From Planctomycetota bacterium (GTDB taxonomy: Bacteria; Planctomycetota; SZUA-567; H5-PLA8), in the NCBI GenBank assembly GCA_023150555.1, contig JAKLKQ010000018.1, forward strand, positions 47,220-111,219: DNA of 64,000 nucleotides, read 5' to 3'. A program made the translations under genes and the position numbers. Shown piece after piece: positions 43,675-50,404 of this stretch. How positions within the stretch are numbered: position 1 is the stretch's first letter; every line of letters begins with the position of its first letter. The notes beneath the pieces were generated by a model. The model did not search any database, was not told the origin of the DNA, and saw nothing but the letters and a program-made list of their open reading frames with translations.

Positions 43675-43949
43675 TTACTGTAGCCTGGGGTTAGCGCGAC
43701 CAAAGGTCGCGCGTAACCCCAGGAATTCGGTTTCGAAAGGTTAAGCCGCGCCACGGCGCACGCGACAGCGTGCGCCGATTTCGCCACGAAGCGAACCTTC
43801 CCTCTTTAGGTTTTGCTTCGCGGCGAAATCTCGATCTGTTCCGGTACTTTCCGTACCGGAACAGATCGGGTGCCGCGGCTACGCATTGTGCGAACATTTA
43901 CCTGGGGCGGCGCGCGATCTTCGATCGCGCTTGCCCCAGGCTACAGTAA
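43675..43949. mobile_element. 275-bp non-coding element with 16-bp perfect terminal inverted repeats and nested hairpins
   Basis: The left end TTACTGTAGCCTGGGG (43675-43690) is the exact reverse complement of the right end at 43934-43949. Between them lie hairpins at 43684-43723, 43755-43776 (GGCGCACGC arms), 43777-43830 (GATTTCGCC/GGCGAAATC outer arms), 43832-43868 (16-bp perfect arms CGATCTGTTCCGGTAC around TTTCC) and 43901-43940. No transposase is encoded. The structure suits a MITE-like or REP-type element mobilised in trans. Flanking hairpins lie at 43657-43673 and 43951-43980. Confidence 0.75.
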
Positions 43950-43950
43950 T

Positions 43951-43980
43951 GTGCGCCTTCGGCGCTTTCGCCGAACGCAC
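43951..43980 (+). other. Hairpin to the right of the palindromic element
   Basis: GTGCG-CC-TTCGGCG-CTTT-CGCCGAA-CGCAC folds as a 12-bp stem with a two-base bulge. It flanks the 275-bp element; the GCGCCTTCGGCGC word inside recurs at 45541-45553 and about 63680. Confidence 0.45.
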
Positions 43981-44040
43981 GCGATCGTCTCGCCTGTTTT
44001 GAAGAAGCCCCTCCTATAACGATGGAAGAGGCGCAAGCAG

Positions 44041-44433
44041 CTAACGCAGGCGATTGCGAACCGCGAGCGCGAGCCACTCGAAGACCACGCCGAACGCGAA
44101 GACGATTCCGCAGCAGATCACTACGTCAAGCAGCAGGTAGCCGAGACTGAAATTCTCATAGTACTTTCTAAGTATGAGACGATTAGCTTTGGGATCGTAC
44201 CGTTGAAAGTAGACCGGCCATCCCCTCCTATGCAGTCCCCCATTTTCGTCGCTGAAGGCACACAGATCCACGATCAGGTTGTTCCGAGCGTGGAAACCCG
44301 TTTCCTGCCCACTTGTATCTACCGCCGTCGGTCGCGGCACGAGGTTTAACGCCAACAATATGCTGGCAACAAAGACGCAGGCGATCGCGGTCAGCAGCGA
44401 GAACTTGGGGAGTCGTCTCCTCGTTTCCGTCAT
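44041..44433 (-). CDS. Small two-TM membrane protein of unknown function
   Basis: A 130-residue protein with hydrophobic segments at about 11-30 (SLLTAIACVFVASILLALNLV) and 95-122 (YLLLDVVICCGIVFAFGVVFEWLAL), and a loop of about 65 residues between them, probably outside. It is not recognised. It overlaps the region of GAGATGAGAGATTAGAG simple sequence just upstream (44434-44460), which obscures the ribosome site. Lower GC than neighbours. It is next to the 275-bp element. Confidence 0.55.
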   Translation of the reverse strand: MTETRRRLPKFSLLTAIACVFVASILLALNLVPRPTAVDTSGQETGFHARNNLIVDLCAFSDENGGLHRRGWPVYFQRYDPKANRLILRKYYENFSLGYLLLDVVICCGIVFAFGVVFEWLALAVRNRLR

Positions 44434-44464
44434 CTCTAATCTCTCATCTCTCATCTATTCTCTC

Positions 44465-45448
44465 TTACTTCTCCACTCTCCGTGTGATCACGTCCAGCGC
44501 GCCCGCGCCGGGGAAGGCGCGCGAGACGCGCCGCAGGCTCAGCACCTGGCTCGCCGGCTGCGCGAGCCCCAGCGCCGTGCGGCGGCGGAACTCCCGCGGG
44601 CCCGTTCCGTAGACCGCCTTGAAGCAGCGCGAGAAATGGAAGGGGCTCTCGAAGCCGTGCCGCCCCGCGATCTCCTTTACCGGCAGGTTCGTGCGGGCCA
44701 GCAGGGCCGCGGCGCGGTCGATGCGGGCCAGCCGCAGCGCCTGTACCGGCCCGCAGCCGAACTCGGCGCGGAAGAGGCGGCACAGATGCCCCGGCGTCAC
44801 GGCCGCGGCAAAGGCCAGTTCGCCCAGCGTCGGCGGCGCGCGGTGGCGTTCCAGGTGCGTGACGGCGAAGCGCAGCGCACGCTGCACGGGCTCGCTGTAC
44901 TCGGGTCCGCCTTCCTGCGGCTGCTGGCAGGCGTCGCAGACGAAGGCCAGCAGCAACTGCCGCGCGGCGTTCTCGGCCAGCGGCACGGCGTCGGGGCGCC
45001 CCGACCGGCGCAGCCAGACGATGTGGCGGAAGAGCGGCCGCGCCACGTCGTCGTCGGGCATCTGCCGGATCGTCGGCCACTGGTCGAGCGGCGGCAGGCC
45101 GGCGCCGGCCAGCTTCGCGGTGAAGTGGAAGTACGCGTGGCGCGTCTGGCGCTGCGGGTCCCAGCGGTACATCTCGCGCGTGCCCGGCCGCGAGAGAATG
45201 ATCGTGCCCGGCGGCGCGGGGTGCTCGACGCCGTTGCACTCCCAGCGCACCTGCCCGTCGATGATCCAGACGAACTCGAAGTCCTTCAGCGTGCGCGGCC
45301 CGAACGTCGCGCCCGGCGGGTAGGTGGCCAGGCCGTCGATGCCCGACAGGTTCAAGCGCAGGCGTTCGGGGCGCAGTTGGGGCGGGGCGTTCACGGGCGG
45401 TGGGCCGGAAATGGTAATATCAGGCATCTTTTTGCCATACACGGCCAT
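44465..45448 (-). CDS. AraC-family transcriptional regulator
   Basis: A 327-residue regulator. An N-terminal cupin-like sensor (FEFVWIIDGQVRWECNGVEHPAPPGTIILSRPGTREMY...HAYFHF) is followed by two helix-turn-helix motifs in the AraC domain (about 220-315): PTLGELAFAAAVTPGHLCRLFRAEFGCGPVQALRLARID and LPVKEIAGRHGFESPFHFSRCFKAVYGTGPREFRRR. It diverges from the PhyH dioxygenase gene, and the 163-bp space between the two probably contains its operator. Sugar or a related metabolite as inducer is plausible from the cupin type. The ATG at 45448 or 45427 could be the start. Confidence 0.9.
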   Translation of the reverse strand: MAVYGKKMPDITISGPPPVNAPPQLRPERLRLNLSGIDGLATYPPGATFGPRTLKDFEFVWIIDGQVRWECNGVEHPAPPGTIILSRPGTREMYRWDPQRQTRHAYFHFTAKLAGAGLPPLDQWPTIRQMPDDDVARPLFRHIVWLRRSGRPDAVPLAENAARQLLLAFVCDACQQPQEGGPEYSEPVQRALRFAVTHLERHRAPPTLGELAFAAAVTPGHLCRLFRAEFGCGPVQALRLARIDRAAALLARTNLPVKEIAGRHGFESPFHFSRCFKAVYGTGPREFRRRTALGLAQPASQVLSLRRVSRAFPGAGALDVITRRVEK

Positions 45449-45540
45449 TCTCTTAGAGTTAGCTTCGGATATCAATGTAAATATCGGACAGGGAAGGAAG
45501 GGCAGAGGCGAGGGGTGAGCGGGCTGGGGTGAGGGAAGGA

Positions 45541-45598
45541 GCGCCTTCGGCGCACCATTTATGGGGCTGAAAGCTGACCGCTGAAAGCCGATAGCCAA
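45541..45598. repeat. Palindrome and AGCTGAAAGCC-type word repeat upstream of PhyH gene
   Basis: GCGCCTTCGGCGC palindrome at 45541-45553, then GGGCTGAAAGCTGACCGCTGAAAGCCGATAGCC words at 45565-45597, immediately before the ribosome site of the PhyH gene. Related to 27744-27861 and 34406-34445. Confidence 0.5.
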
Positions 45599-45611
45599 AC
45601 AGGAGCCTCGC

Positions 45612-46598
45612 ATGAACGCCAGCGCCGTAGTCGAACCCGAAGCGCAGAAGACCTTCACGCTGCCGCCCGATTGCATCGTGCGCGGCACCGTCGAGGCGCG
45701 GCACGTGGCCTTCTACCGCACGAACGGCTTCCTGGTCTACGAGAACGCCTTCAGCGATGCGGAGATCGAGGACCTGCGGCGCGACACCGTCAAGATCTGC
45801 CGCGGCGGCTACGGGCCCATTCGCGGCGGGCAGCGCGCGGCGGCGGTGGCGGCGGGCGTCGAACCCGACGAGGCCACGCTGAGCGACGACGAGGTGATCC
45901 GCAAGTACCTCTGCATCCACTTCCCGCACAAGATCTCGCCGGTGATGCTGGCGTCCATCACGCACCGCGCCAACGTCGAGGTCCTGACGAAGGTCATCAG
46001 CCCGAATGTGAAGTGCATGCAGTCGATGCTCTTTATCAAGGCCGCCGGCAAGCCCGGGCAGGCCTGGCACCAGGACGAGTACTACATCCCCACGCGCGAC
46101 CGCAGCCTGGCCGGCGGTTGGATCGCCATGGACGACGCCACGATCGAGAACGGCTGCCTGTGGGTGATTCCCGGCAGCCACGCGCACGGCGTGCTGTGGC
46201 CGCAGCACCGCCACAACGACAAGCGCTTCGACTGCGCGGGCGAGGCGCAGAACTATCCGTACACCGACGACGACGCCGTGCCCGTGGAAGTGAAGAAGGG
46301 CTCGGTCGTCTACTTCAACGGCTACCTGTTGCACCGTTCGCTGCCCAACCGCAAGACCGAAGGCTACCGCCGGGCGCTGGTGCACCACTTCATGAGCGCC
46401 GAGTCCCTGCTGCCGTGGCACAAGCCGGGCGAAGGCGAATCGATGGGCACCGCCGACGTGCGCGACATCGTAATGGTCGCCGGGCGCGACCCGTACGCCT
46501 GGAAGGGTCTCACGCAGGTGCACCAGCCGCACGTGCGCCCCAGCGGCGAAGGCGGCTGCGGCGACCCCAAGCACAACCTCAAGAAGCAGGAAGACTGA
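45612..46598 (+). CDS. Phytanoyl-CoA dioxygenase (PhyH) family protein
   Basis: A 328-residue non-haem iron, 2-oxoglutarate-dependent oxygenase. The metal triad is His153 and Asp155 in GQAWHQDEYYIPTRD and His241 in FNGYLLHRSLPNRKTEGYRRALVHHF, where the Arg that binds 2-oxoglutarate follows. The family hydroxylates diverse small molecules, from lipids to osmolytes and antibiotics; the substrate here is unknown. AGGAG lies six bases before the ATG. The divergent AraC regulator suggests inducible expression. Confidence 0.9.
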   Translation: MNASAVVEPEAQKTFTLPPDCIVRGTVEARHVAFYRTNGFLVYENAFSDAEIEDLRRDTVKICRGGYGPIRGGQRAAAVAAGVEPDEATLSDDEVIRKYLCIHFPHKISPVMLASITHRANVEVLTKVISPNVKCMQSMLFIKAAGKPGQAWHQDEYYIPTRDRSLAGGWIAMDDATIENGCLWVIPGSHAHGVLWPQHRHNDKRFDCAGEAQNYPYTDDDAVPVEVKKGSVVYFNGYLLHRSLPNRKTEGYRRALVHHFMSAESLLPWHKPGEGESMGTADVRDIVMVAGRDPYAWKGLTQVHQPHVRPSGEGGCGDPKHNLKKQED

Positions 46599-46635
46599 AT
46601 CGATTGCGGAGTGCGGAATTCGGATTGCGGATTAC
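46599..46635. repeat. AATCCGC-type word repeat
   Basis: CGATTGCGGAGTGCGGAATTCGGATTGCGGATT directly after the PhyH stop codon. Same words as at 26192, 54501, 55156 and 63891. Confidence 0.55.
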
Positions 46636-46649
46636 CAAGCGCGGTCCGG

Positions 46650-46973
46650 CTACCCTTTGCCATCGTCGTCCTTTTTTCCGCCGCCCGGCTTGGCCTCCTC
46701 GCGCTTCTTGCGCAGGCGCAGCGATTCCATGAAGCGGTTGCGCCAGCGGATCGCGGCGGGGGATTCGCTGCCCAGGATCGTCAGGCCCAGCAGGATCACC
46801 GGCGTGCCGGTGGGTCCCGGCAGCGGCAGGATCACGATGCCCGTCAGCAGCACCACCGACCCCACCGTGTACACGACGATGCGGCGCGGCCACTTCAATA
46901 GCTTAGAGCGCGGCGGCATGGCTTTGGGATCCGGTGCTTCAGGCGCGCCATTCTGGAGAGCTTCGTCGGCCAT
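46650..46973 (-). CDS. PGPGW-type small membrane protein
   Basis: A 107-residue protein matching the PGPGW family: RRIVVYTVGSVVLLTGIVILPLPGPTGTPVILLGLTILGSESPAAIRWRNRF. The two hydrophobic segments flank the PLPGPTGTP loop; the C-terminal end is highly charged (LRLRKKREEAKPGGGKKDDDGKG). The family is widespread but its function is unknown. It is convergent with PhyH and divergent from the UroD-like gene. Confidence 0.75.
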   Translation of the reverse strand: MADEALQNGAPEAPDPKAMPPRSKLLKWPRRIVVYTVGSVVLLTGIVILPLPGPTGTPVILLGLTILGSESPAAIRWRNRFMESLRLRKKREEAKPGGGKKDDDGKG

Positions 46974-47192
46974 GCTGGAATGATAGCCCGGCGGAAGCGC
47001 AATGCCATTCTTTCCGCCGCGGATCCGCTTCGGGCCCCGGCGGCGGAGGCTATGGCTGCATAAAATTTCCTTCCGCTTCCCAGCAGGGTCCTTTGATTCG
47101 TGCAAAATTTCCCGGATCGGGCCATGGACGCCGTCGCGCCGCGACGGGTAGGCTTTGGGCGTGGTCCGATGGATTCCTCCCGGGAGCGCGCC

Positions 47193-48383
47193 ATGACTTC
47201 CCACGTCTCCGAACCGCACGCACCTTCCGCGCCGTCTTCGGCCTCCATGACGCGCCACGAACGCGTCGCGCGCACGCTGCGCGGCGAGCAGACTGGCCGC
47301 GCGCCGGCGTATGTCTGCGGCATAGCCAGTTCGGTGGCGAGCGCCATCCTCGGCCGCACGGCGCACACCGGCGGCGGCGAGTTGCGCTACGCGGAAGTCG
47401 CGGCGTGGGCCGCCGGCGAGCAGGCGCATGCGGACTTCGAAGGGCGCATGCTGGACGACCTGCAGGCGATCGGCCGCGCGCTGGACCTGGACGTCTTCCG
47501 CATGCCCTGGCGCATGAACAGCCGGCCGGCGAAGCGCATCGACGAATACACCTTCCTCTTCGGCGAAGAAGACGGCGTGCACAGCATCTGGCGCTACAAG
47601 CCTCAGTCCGACGACTTCGGCGCGGTGAAGACCGTGCGCCCTCCGCGCGTCGGCACCTCGTGGCTGGTAGAAGAAGTCGCGCGCGCCGAGGCGCAGTTGG
47701 CCGAGCCCTTCGACGCGGACGCTCCGGCGCACGAGTTCGCCGCGGAACAGGCGCGCTTCGGGCGCGAGTTCTTCGTCGTGGCCAACGGCGGCGGGATCTC
47801 CGTCGGCTACGACCCCGATTATCTTATGGCGCTGAGCGAGGAGCCGGATCTGATGCGGCGCCTGATGCTCGCGCAGGCCGAAGCGGGCATTCGCAAAGGC
47901 GAGGCACTCGCGCGGCTGGCCGAAAAGCCCTCGCCCGTCGTGCTGCTGGGCGGCGGCGACCTGGCCGACACGAAGAAGCCCTTCTATTCGCCCGAGGCCT
48001 TCCGTGCCGTCGTGCTGCCGGCGTATGTGCGCCTGGTCCATCGCCTTAACGCGCTGGGCATCCACTACGTCTTCCGCAGCGACGGGAACCTGTGGAAGCT
48101 CGCGCAGATGCTCTTCGAAGAAGCCGGCTGCGGAGGCTTCGGAGAGGTCGACCGCGACGCGTCGATGAACGCTGGGGCGCTGCGCGCGCGCTTTCCCAAG
48201 CTGGCGATCTGGGGCAACTTATCCTCGGCCTTCCTGGCCGGTGCGAGTGCGGGGGAGGTGAAGGACGAGGCTCGGCGCATCCTCGACGAGTGCGGCGGCG
48301 CCGGCTGCTTCCAGGGCTGCTCGAACCTGATCGTCCACGGCACGCCGCCGGCGAACGTCGAGGCCCTATTCAGCGTGCGCTAA
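47193..48383 (+). CDS. Uroporphyrinogen decarboxylase-superfamily protein
   Basis: A 396-residue UroD-like TIM barrel. The N-terminus (MTRHERVARTLRGEQTGRAPAYVCGIA) and the C-terminal LAIWGNLSSAFLAGASAGEVKDEARRILDECGGAGCFQGCSNLIVHGTPPANVEALF are typical of the group that includes corrinoid methyltransferases (MtbA/MtaA-like) rather than haem synthesis. The middle (GIHYVFRSDGNLWKLAQMLFEEAGCGGFGEVDRDASMN) fits as well. The haem-type residues at the N-terminus are not evident, so a methyltransferase-like role is more likely but unproved. GGGAG lies six bases before the ATG. Confidence 0.8.
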   Translation: MTSHVSEPHAPSAPSSASMTRHERVARTLRGEQTGRAPAYVCGIASSVASAILGRTAHTGGGELRYAEVAAWAAGEQAHADFEGRMLDDLQAIGRALDLDVFRMPWRMNSRPAKRIDEYTFLFGEEDGVHSIWRYKPQSDDFGAVKTVRPPRVGTSWLVEEVARAEAQLAEPFDADAPAHEFAAEQARFGREFFVVANGGGISVGYDPDYLMALSEEPDLMRRLMLAQAEAGIRKGEALARLAEKPSPVVLLGGGDLADTKKPFYSPEAFRAVVLPAYVRLVHRLNALGIHYVFRSDGNLWKLAQMLFEEAGCGGFGEVDRDASMNAGALRARFPKLAIWGNLSSAFLAGASAGEVKDEARRILDECGGAGCFQGCSNLIVHGTPPANVEALFSVR

Positions 48384-48389
48384 GGAAGT

Positions 48390-48551
48390 TCACTTCCGCC
48401 CGTAAGTTCCCGTCAGGGTGTTTGCCGGCAGCACGCGGTCCTTGATCGCCGCCAGCAGTTCCTTCCTTCGCGCGCCGTCGGGCACCCCCACGGGCGCGGC
48501 GATGAAGGCATGGCGGGACGTCTCCACTTTTCTGAAGGCCGACGCCGCCAT
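48390..48551 (-). other. Possible short gene or 3' remnant of a gene
   Basis: On the minus strand 53 residues (ending AFIAAPVGVPDGARRKELLAAIKDRVLPANTLTGTYGRK) read as normal protein with G/C-rich third positions, but there is no ribosome site before the ATG and the part upstream runs into the next gene. It may be the tail of a decayed gene. The product is not recognised. Confidence 0.3.
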
Positions 48552-48588
48552 CGTATTGGGGCGTGAAATCTTTTCTATGAGCGCGCGC

Positions 48589-49281
48589 TTAGCGGCGGTG
48601 GAAGCGCACGGTTCGCCCGCAGCTTCGGCCGTAGTAGCCGCCGTAGCTGTAGTACCGGGTCCTCGGGTAGTAGTGATGCGAGTAGTGGTGCGAGGAGTAG
48701 CGCGGGCGGCAGTAGTTGTAGTAGCCGTAGTTGCTGTAGTACGGCCAGTAGTTCCACGAGGAGTAGTAGGACGGCCAGCCGTAGTCGGCGTACACGTAGG
48801 TCGAGGGCACGACGTAGCTGCTGTCGTAGACCGTCGTGACGGGCCGATAGGTGTAGCGCACGGCCTCGTCCTCGTCGTAGGCCTTCTTCGCGCGTTCGTA
48901 GTCGGTATCGTCGATGTGCTTCGACGCGCTATTGGACGACAGGCCCGGCACGTCGTAGCGCCCCAGTTCGCGGACTTCGTTCGACGCTGGCTGCACGACA
49001 TACTCGGCGGTCTTCGCCCCGCCGTGCCGTACGGCGGCGGCCAGCACTTCGTCGGGGACTTTCGCGTTCTTGAGTTCGATCAACGTGTTGGCGTCGAGCT
49101 TTGCGTAGCTGTCGAGGGACTCGACCCAGGCGACCATCACGTCCTTGCCCAGGTTGGCCTGGACCAGCTTAAGCAGATCTTCCTTGGGGAAGGCCGGCAA
49201 CGTGCCCTCGGCGGCAAAGACCGGCGAAGCCAGCGCGGCAAGAATCAGAACCAGGGGGAAGCCGTATCTGAGCGTTTTCAT
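48589..49281 (-). CDS. Secreted Tyr/His-rich protein
   Basis: A 230-residue protein with a signal peptide (MKTLRYGFPLVLILAALASPVFA). Residues about 25-95 form a helical domain with no recognised name (FPKEDLLKLVQANLGKDVMVAWVESLDSYAKLDANTLIELKNAKVPDEVLAAAVRH). The remainder (about 150-230) is extremely rich in Tyr, Ser and His (YPYYSNYGYYNY, SSHHYSHHYYPRTRYYSYGGYYGRSCG), with little hydrophobic core, and ends basic. Such tails occur in adhesive, cross-linked or metal-binding surface proteins; this is inference. GGAGG lies eight bases upstream of the ATG. Confidence 0.75.
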   Translation of the reverse strand: MKTLRYGFPLVLILAALASPVFAAEGTLPAFPKEDLLKLVQANLGKDVMVAWVESLDSYAKLDANTLIELKNAKVPDEVLAAAVRHGGAKTAEYVVQPASNEVRELGRYDVPGLSSNSASKHIDDTDYERAKKAYDEDEAVRYTYRPVTTVYDSSYVVPSTYVYADYGWPSYYSSWNYWPYYSNYGYYNYCRPRYSSHHYSHHYYPRTRYYSYGGYYGRSCGRTVRFHRR

Positions 49282-49403
49282 GGCGGAATCCTCCGGGAGG
49301 CACACGCACAGGCTACACATTCATTCTACCAGACGAAGCGGGCGCTTCAAACCTTAGGCCTTATGCACCTTGTGCGGTACTCGGCAAAGGGCGCGGCGCT
49401 GCC

Positions 49404-49409
49404 TATAAT
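49404..49409 (+). promoter_or_regulatory. Consensus TATAAT -10 box upstream of the DUF58 gene
   Basis: A perfect TATAAT in a GC-rich context, about 90 nt before the DUF58 start. A matching -35 box at the right distance is not clear (TTGTGC at 49370-49375 is too far). Confidence 0.4.
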
Positions 49410-49495
49410 AGGGATGTGTCGAGAACCCGGGTATTCATCCCCTCCGGGCGGCTTTTCGGGCAGCACAACTCCCAGCGGAGGCGCGTCTAACGGAC

Positions 49496-50401
49496 ATGGC
49501 CGTACTGGCGCCCGAAGCCTACCTGCGTCCCGACGTGATCCGCCAGGTCCAGCGGTTCGACCTGAAGGCGCGCTTTGTCATGGAGGGCTTTCTGGCCGGC
49601 CTGCACACCTCGCCGTTCAAGGGCTTCTCGGTCGAGTTCAGCGAACACCGCAAGTACGTGCCCGGCGACGACATCCGCGCCGTGGACTGGAAGGTCTGGT
49701 CGCGCACCAACCGCTACTACATCAAGCAATACGAGGCCGAGACGAACCTCACCGGCCATCTGCTCGTCGACGTGTCGGGCTCGATGGGCTACCGCGGGCC
49801 CGGCGGCGAATTGAGCAAGCTCGAGTACGCCACGTATCTCGCCGGCGCGATGGCCTACCTGATGGTCCACCAGCAGGATCCGGTGGGGCTGGTCACCTTC
49901 GGCGAGGAGATCCACGAGTACCTGAAGCCCAAGAGCAGGCCCTCGCACCTGCTCTCGATCCTGCGCCGCCTGAACGAGGCGCGCCCCGCCGGGCCCACGG
50001 GCCTGGCCGCGAACCTGCACCGCATCGCGGAGATGATCCCGCACCGCGGGCTGGTGGTGCTCTTCAGCGACCTGCTCGACGACGAAGCCGCCGTGCTGGA
50101 CGCCTTCGGGCACCTGCGCTACCGCGGGCATGACGTGATCGTCTTTCAGATCTTCGACGCGGCGGAGACGAACTTCCCCTTCGACGAACTGACGCGCTTC
50201 GAAGACGTCGAGGGCCTGGAGACAGCGCTGACTGCCGAACCCAACGCCGTGCGCGAGGCCTATTTGAAGGAAGTCTCGGCGTTTCTGGAGCGCTACCGCG
50301 AGGAATGCCTCAAGCGCCGCATCGACTTCGTGCCCGTCGACACCGCGACCACCTTCGACAAGGCGCTGCTGGCGTACCTGCAGCGGCGCTGCGGGCGGTA
50401 G
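49496..50401 (+). CDS. DUF58 domain protein (vWA-like)
   Basis: A 301-residue DUF58 protein: GFSVEFSEHRKYVPGDDIRAVDWKVWSRTNRYYIKQYEAETNL is the family motif, followed by a vWA-like part with the MIDAS-type HLLVDVSGSMGYRG (DxSxS) and GLVVLFSDLLDD. Such proteins usually work with a MoxR ATPase and BatA-type membrane vWA proteins as chaperone or stress complexes; here BatA follows 3 nt later, but no MoxR gene is in the window. No membrane segment. The start has a distant GGAGG (about 13 nt). Confidence 0.92.
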   Translation: MAVLAPEAYLRPDVIRQVQRFDLKARFVMEGFLAGLHTSPFKGFSVEFSEHRKYVPGDDIRAVDWKVWSRTNRYYIKQYEAETNLTGHLLVDVSGSMGYRGPGGELSKLEYATYLAGAMAYLMVHQQDPVGLVTFGEEIHEYLKPKSRPSHLLSILRRLNEARPAGPTGLAANLHRIAEMIPHRGLVVLFSDLLDDEAAVLDAFGHLRYRGHDVIVFQIFDAAETNFPFDELTRFEDVEGLETALTAEPNAVREAYLKEVSAFLERYREECLKRRIDFVPVDTATTFDKALLAYLQRRCGR

Positions 50402-50404
50402 GCC

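Noticed and set aside
43657..43980. CRISPR array
   Set aside because: Repeats here are inverted and nested, not directly repeated with regular spacers; no cas gene is present.
47193..48383. Haem-synthesis uroporphyrinogen decarboxylase (hemE)
   Set aside because: The protein fits the broader UroD superfamily, but typical hemE N-terminal substrate-binding residues were not seen and no haem gene is nearby.
48384..48400. Terminator after the UroD-like gene (GGAAGT/ACTTCC)
   Set aside because: Only a 6-bp stem with a 2-base loop and no T-tract.
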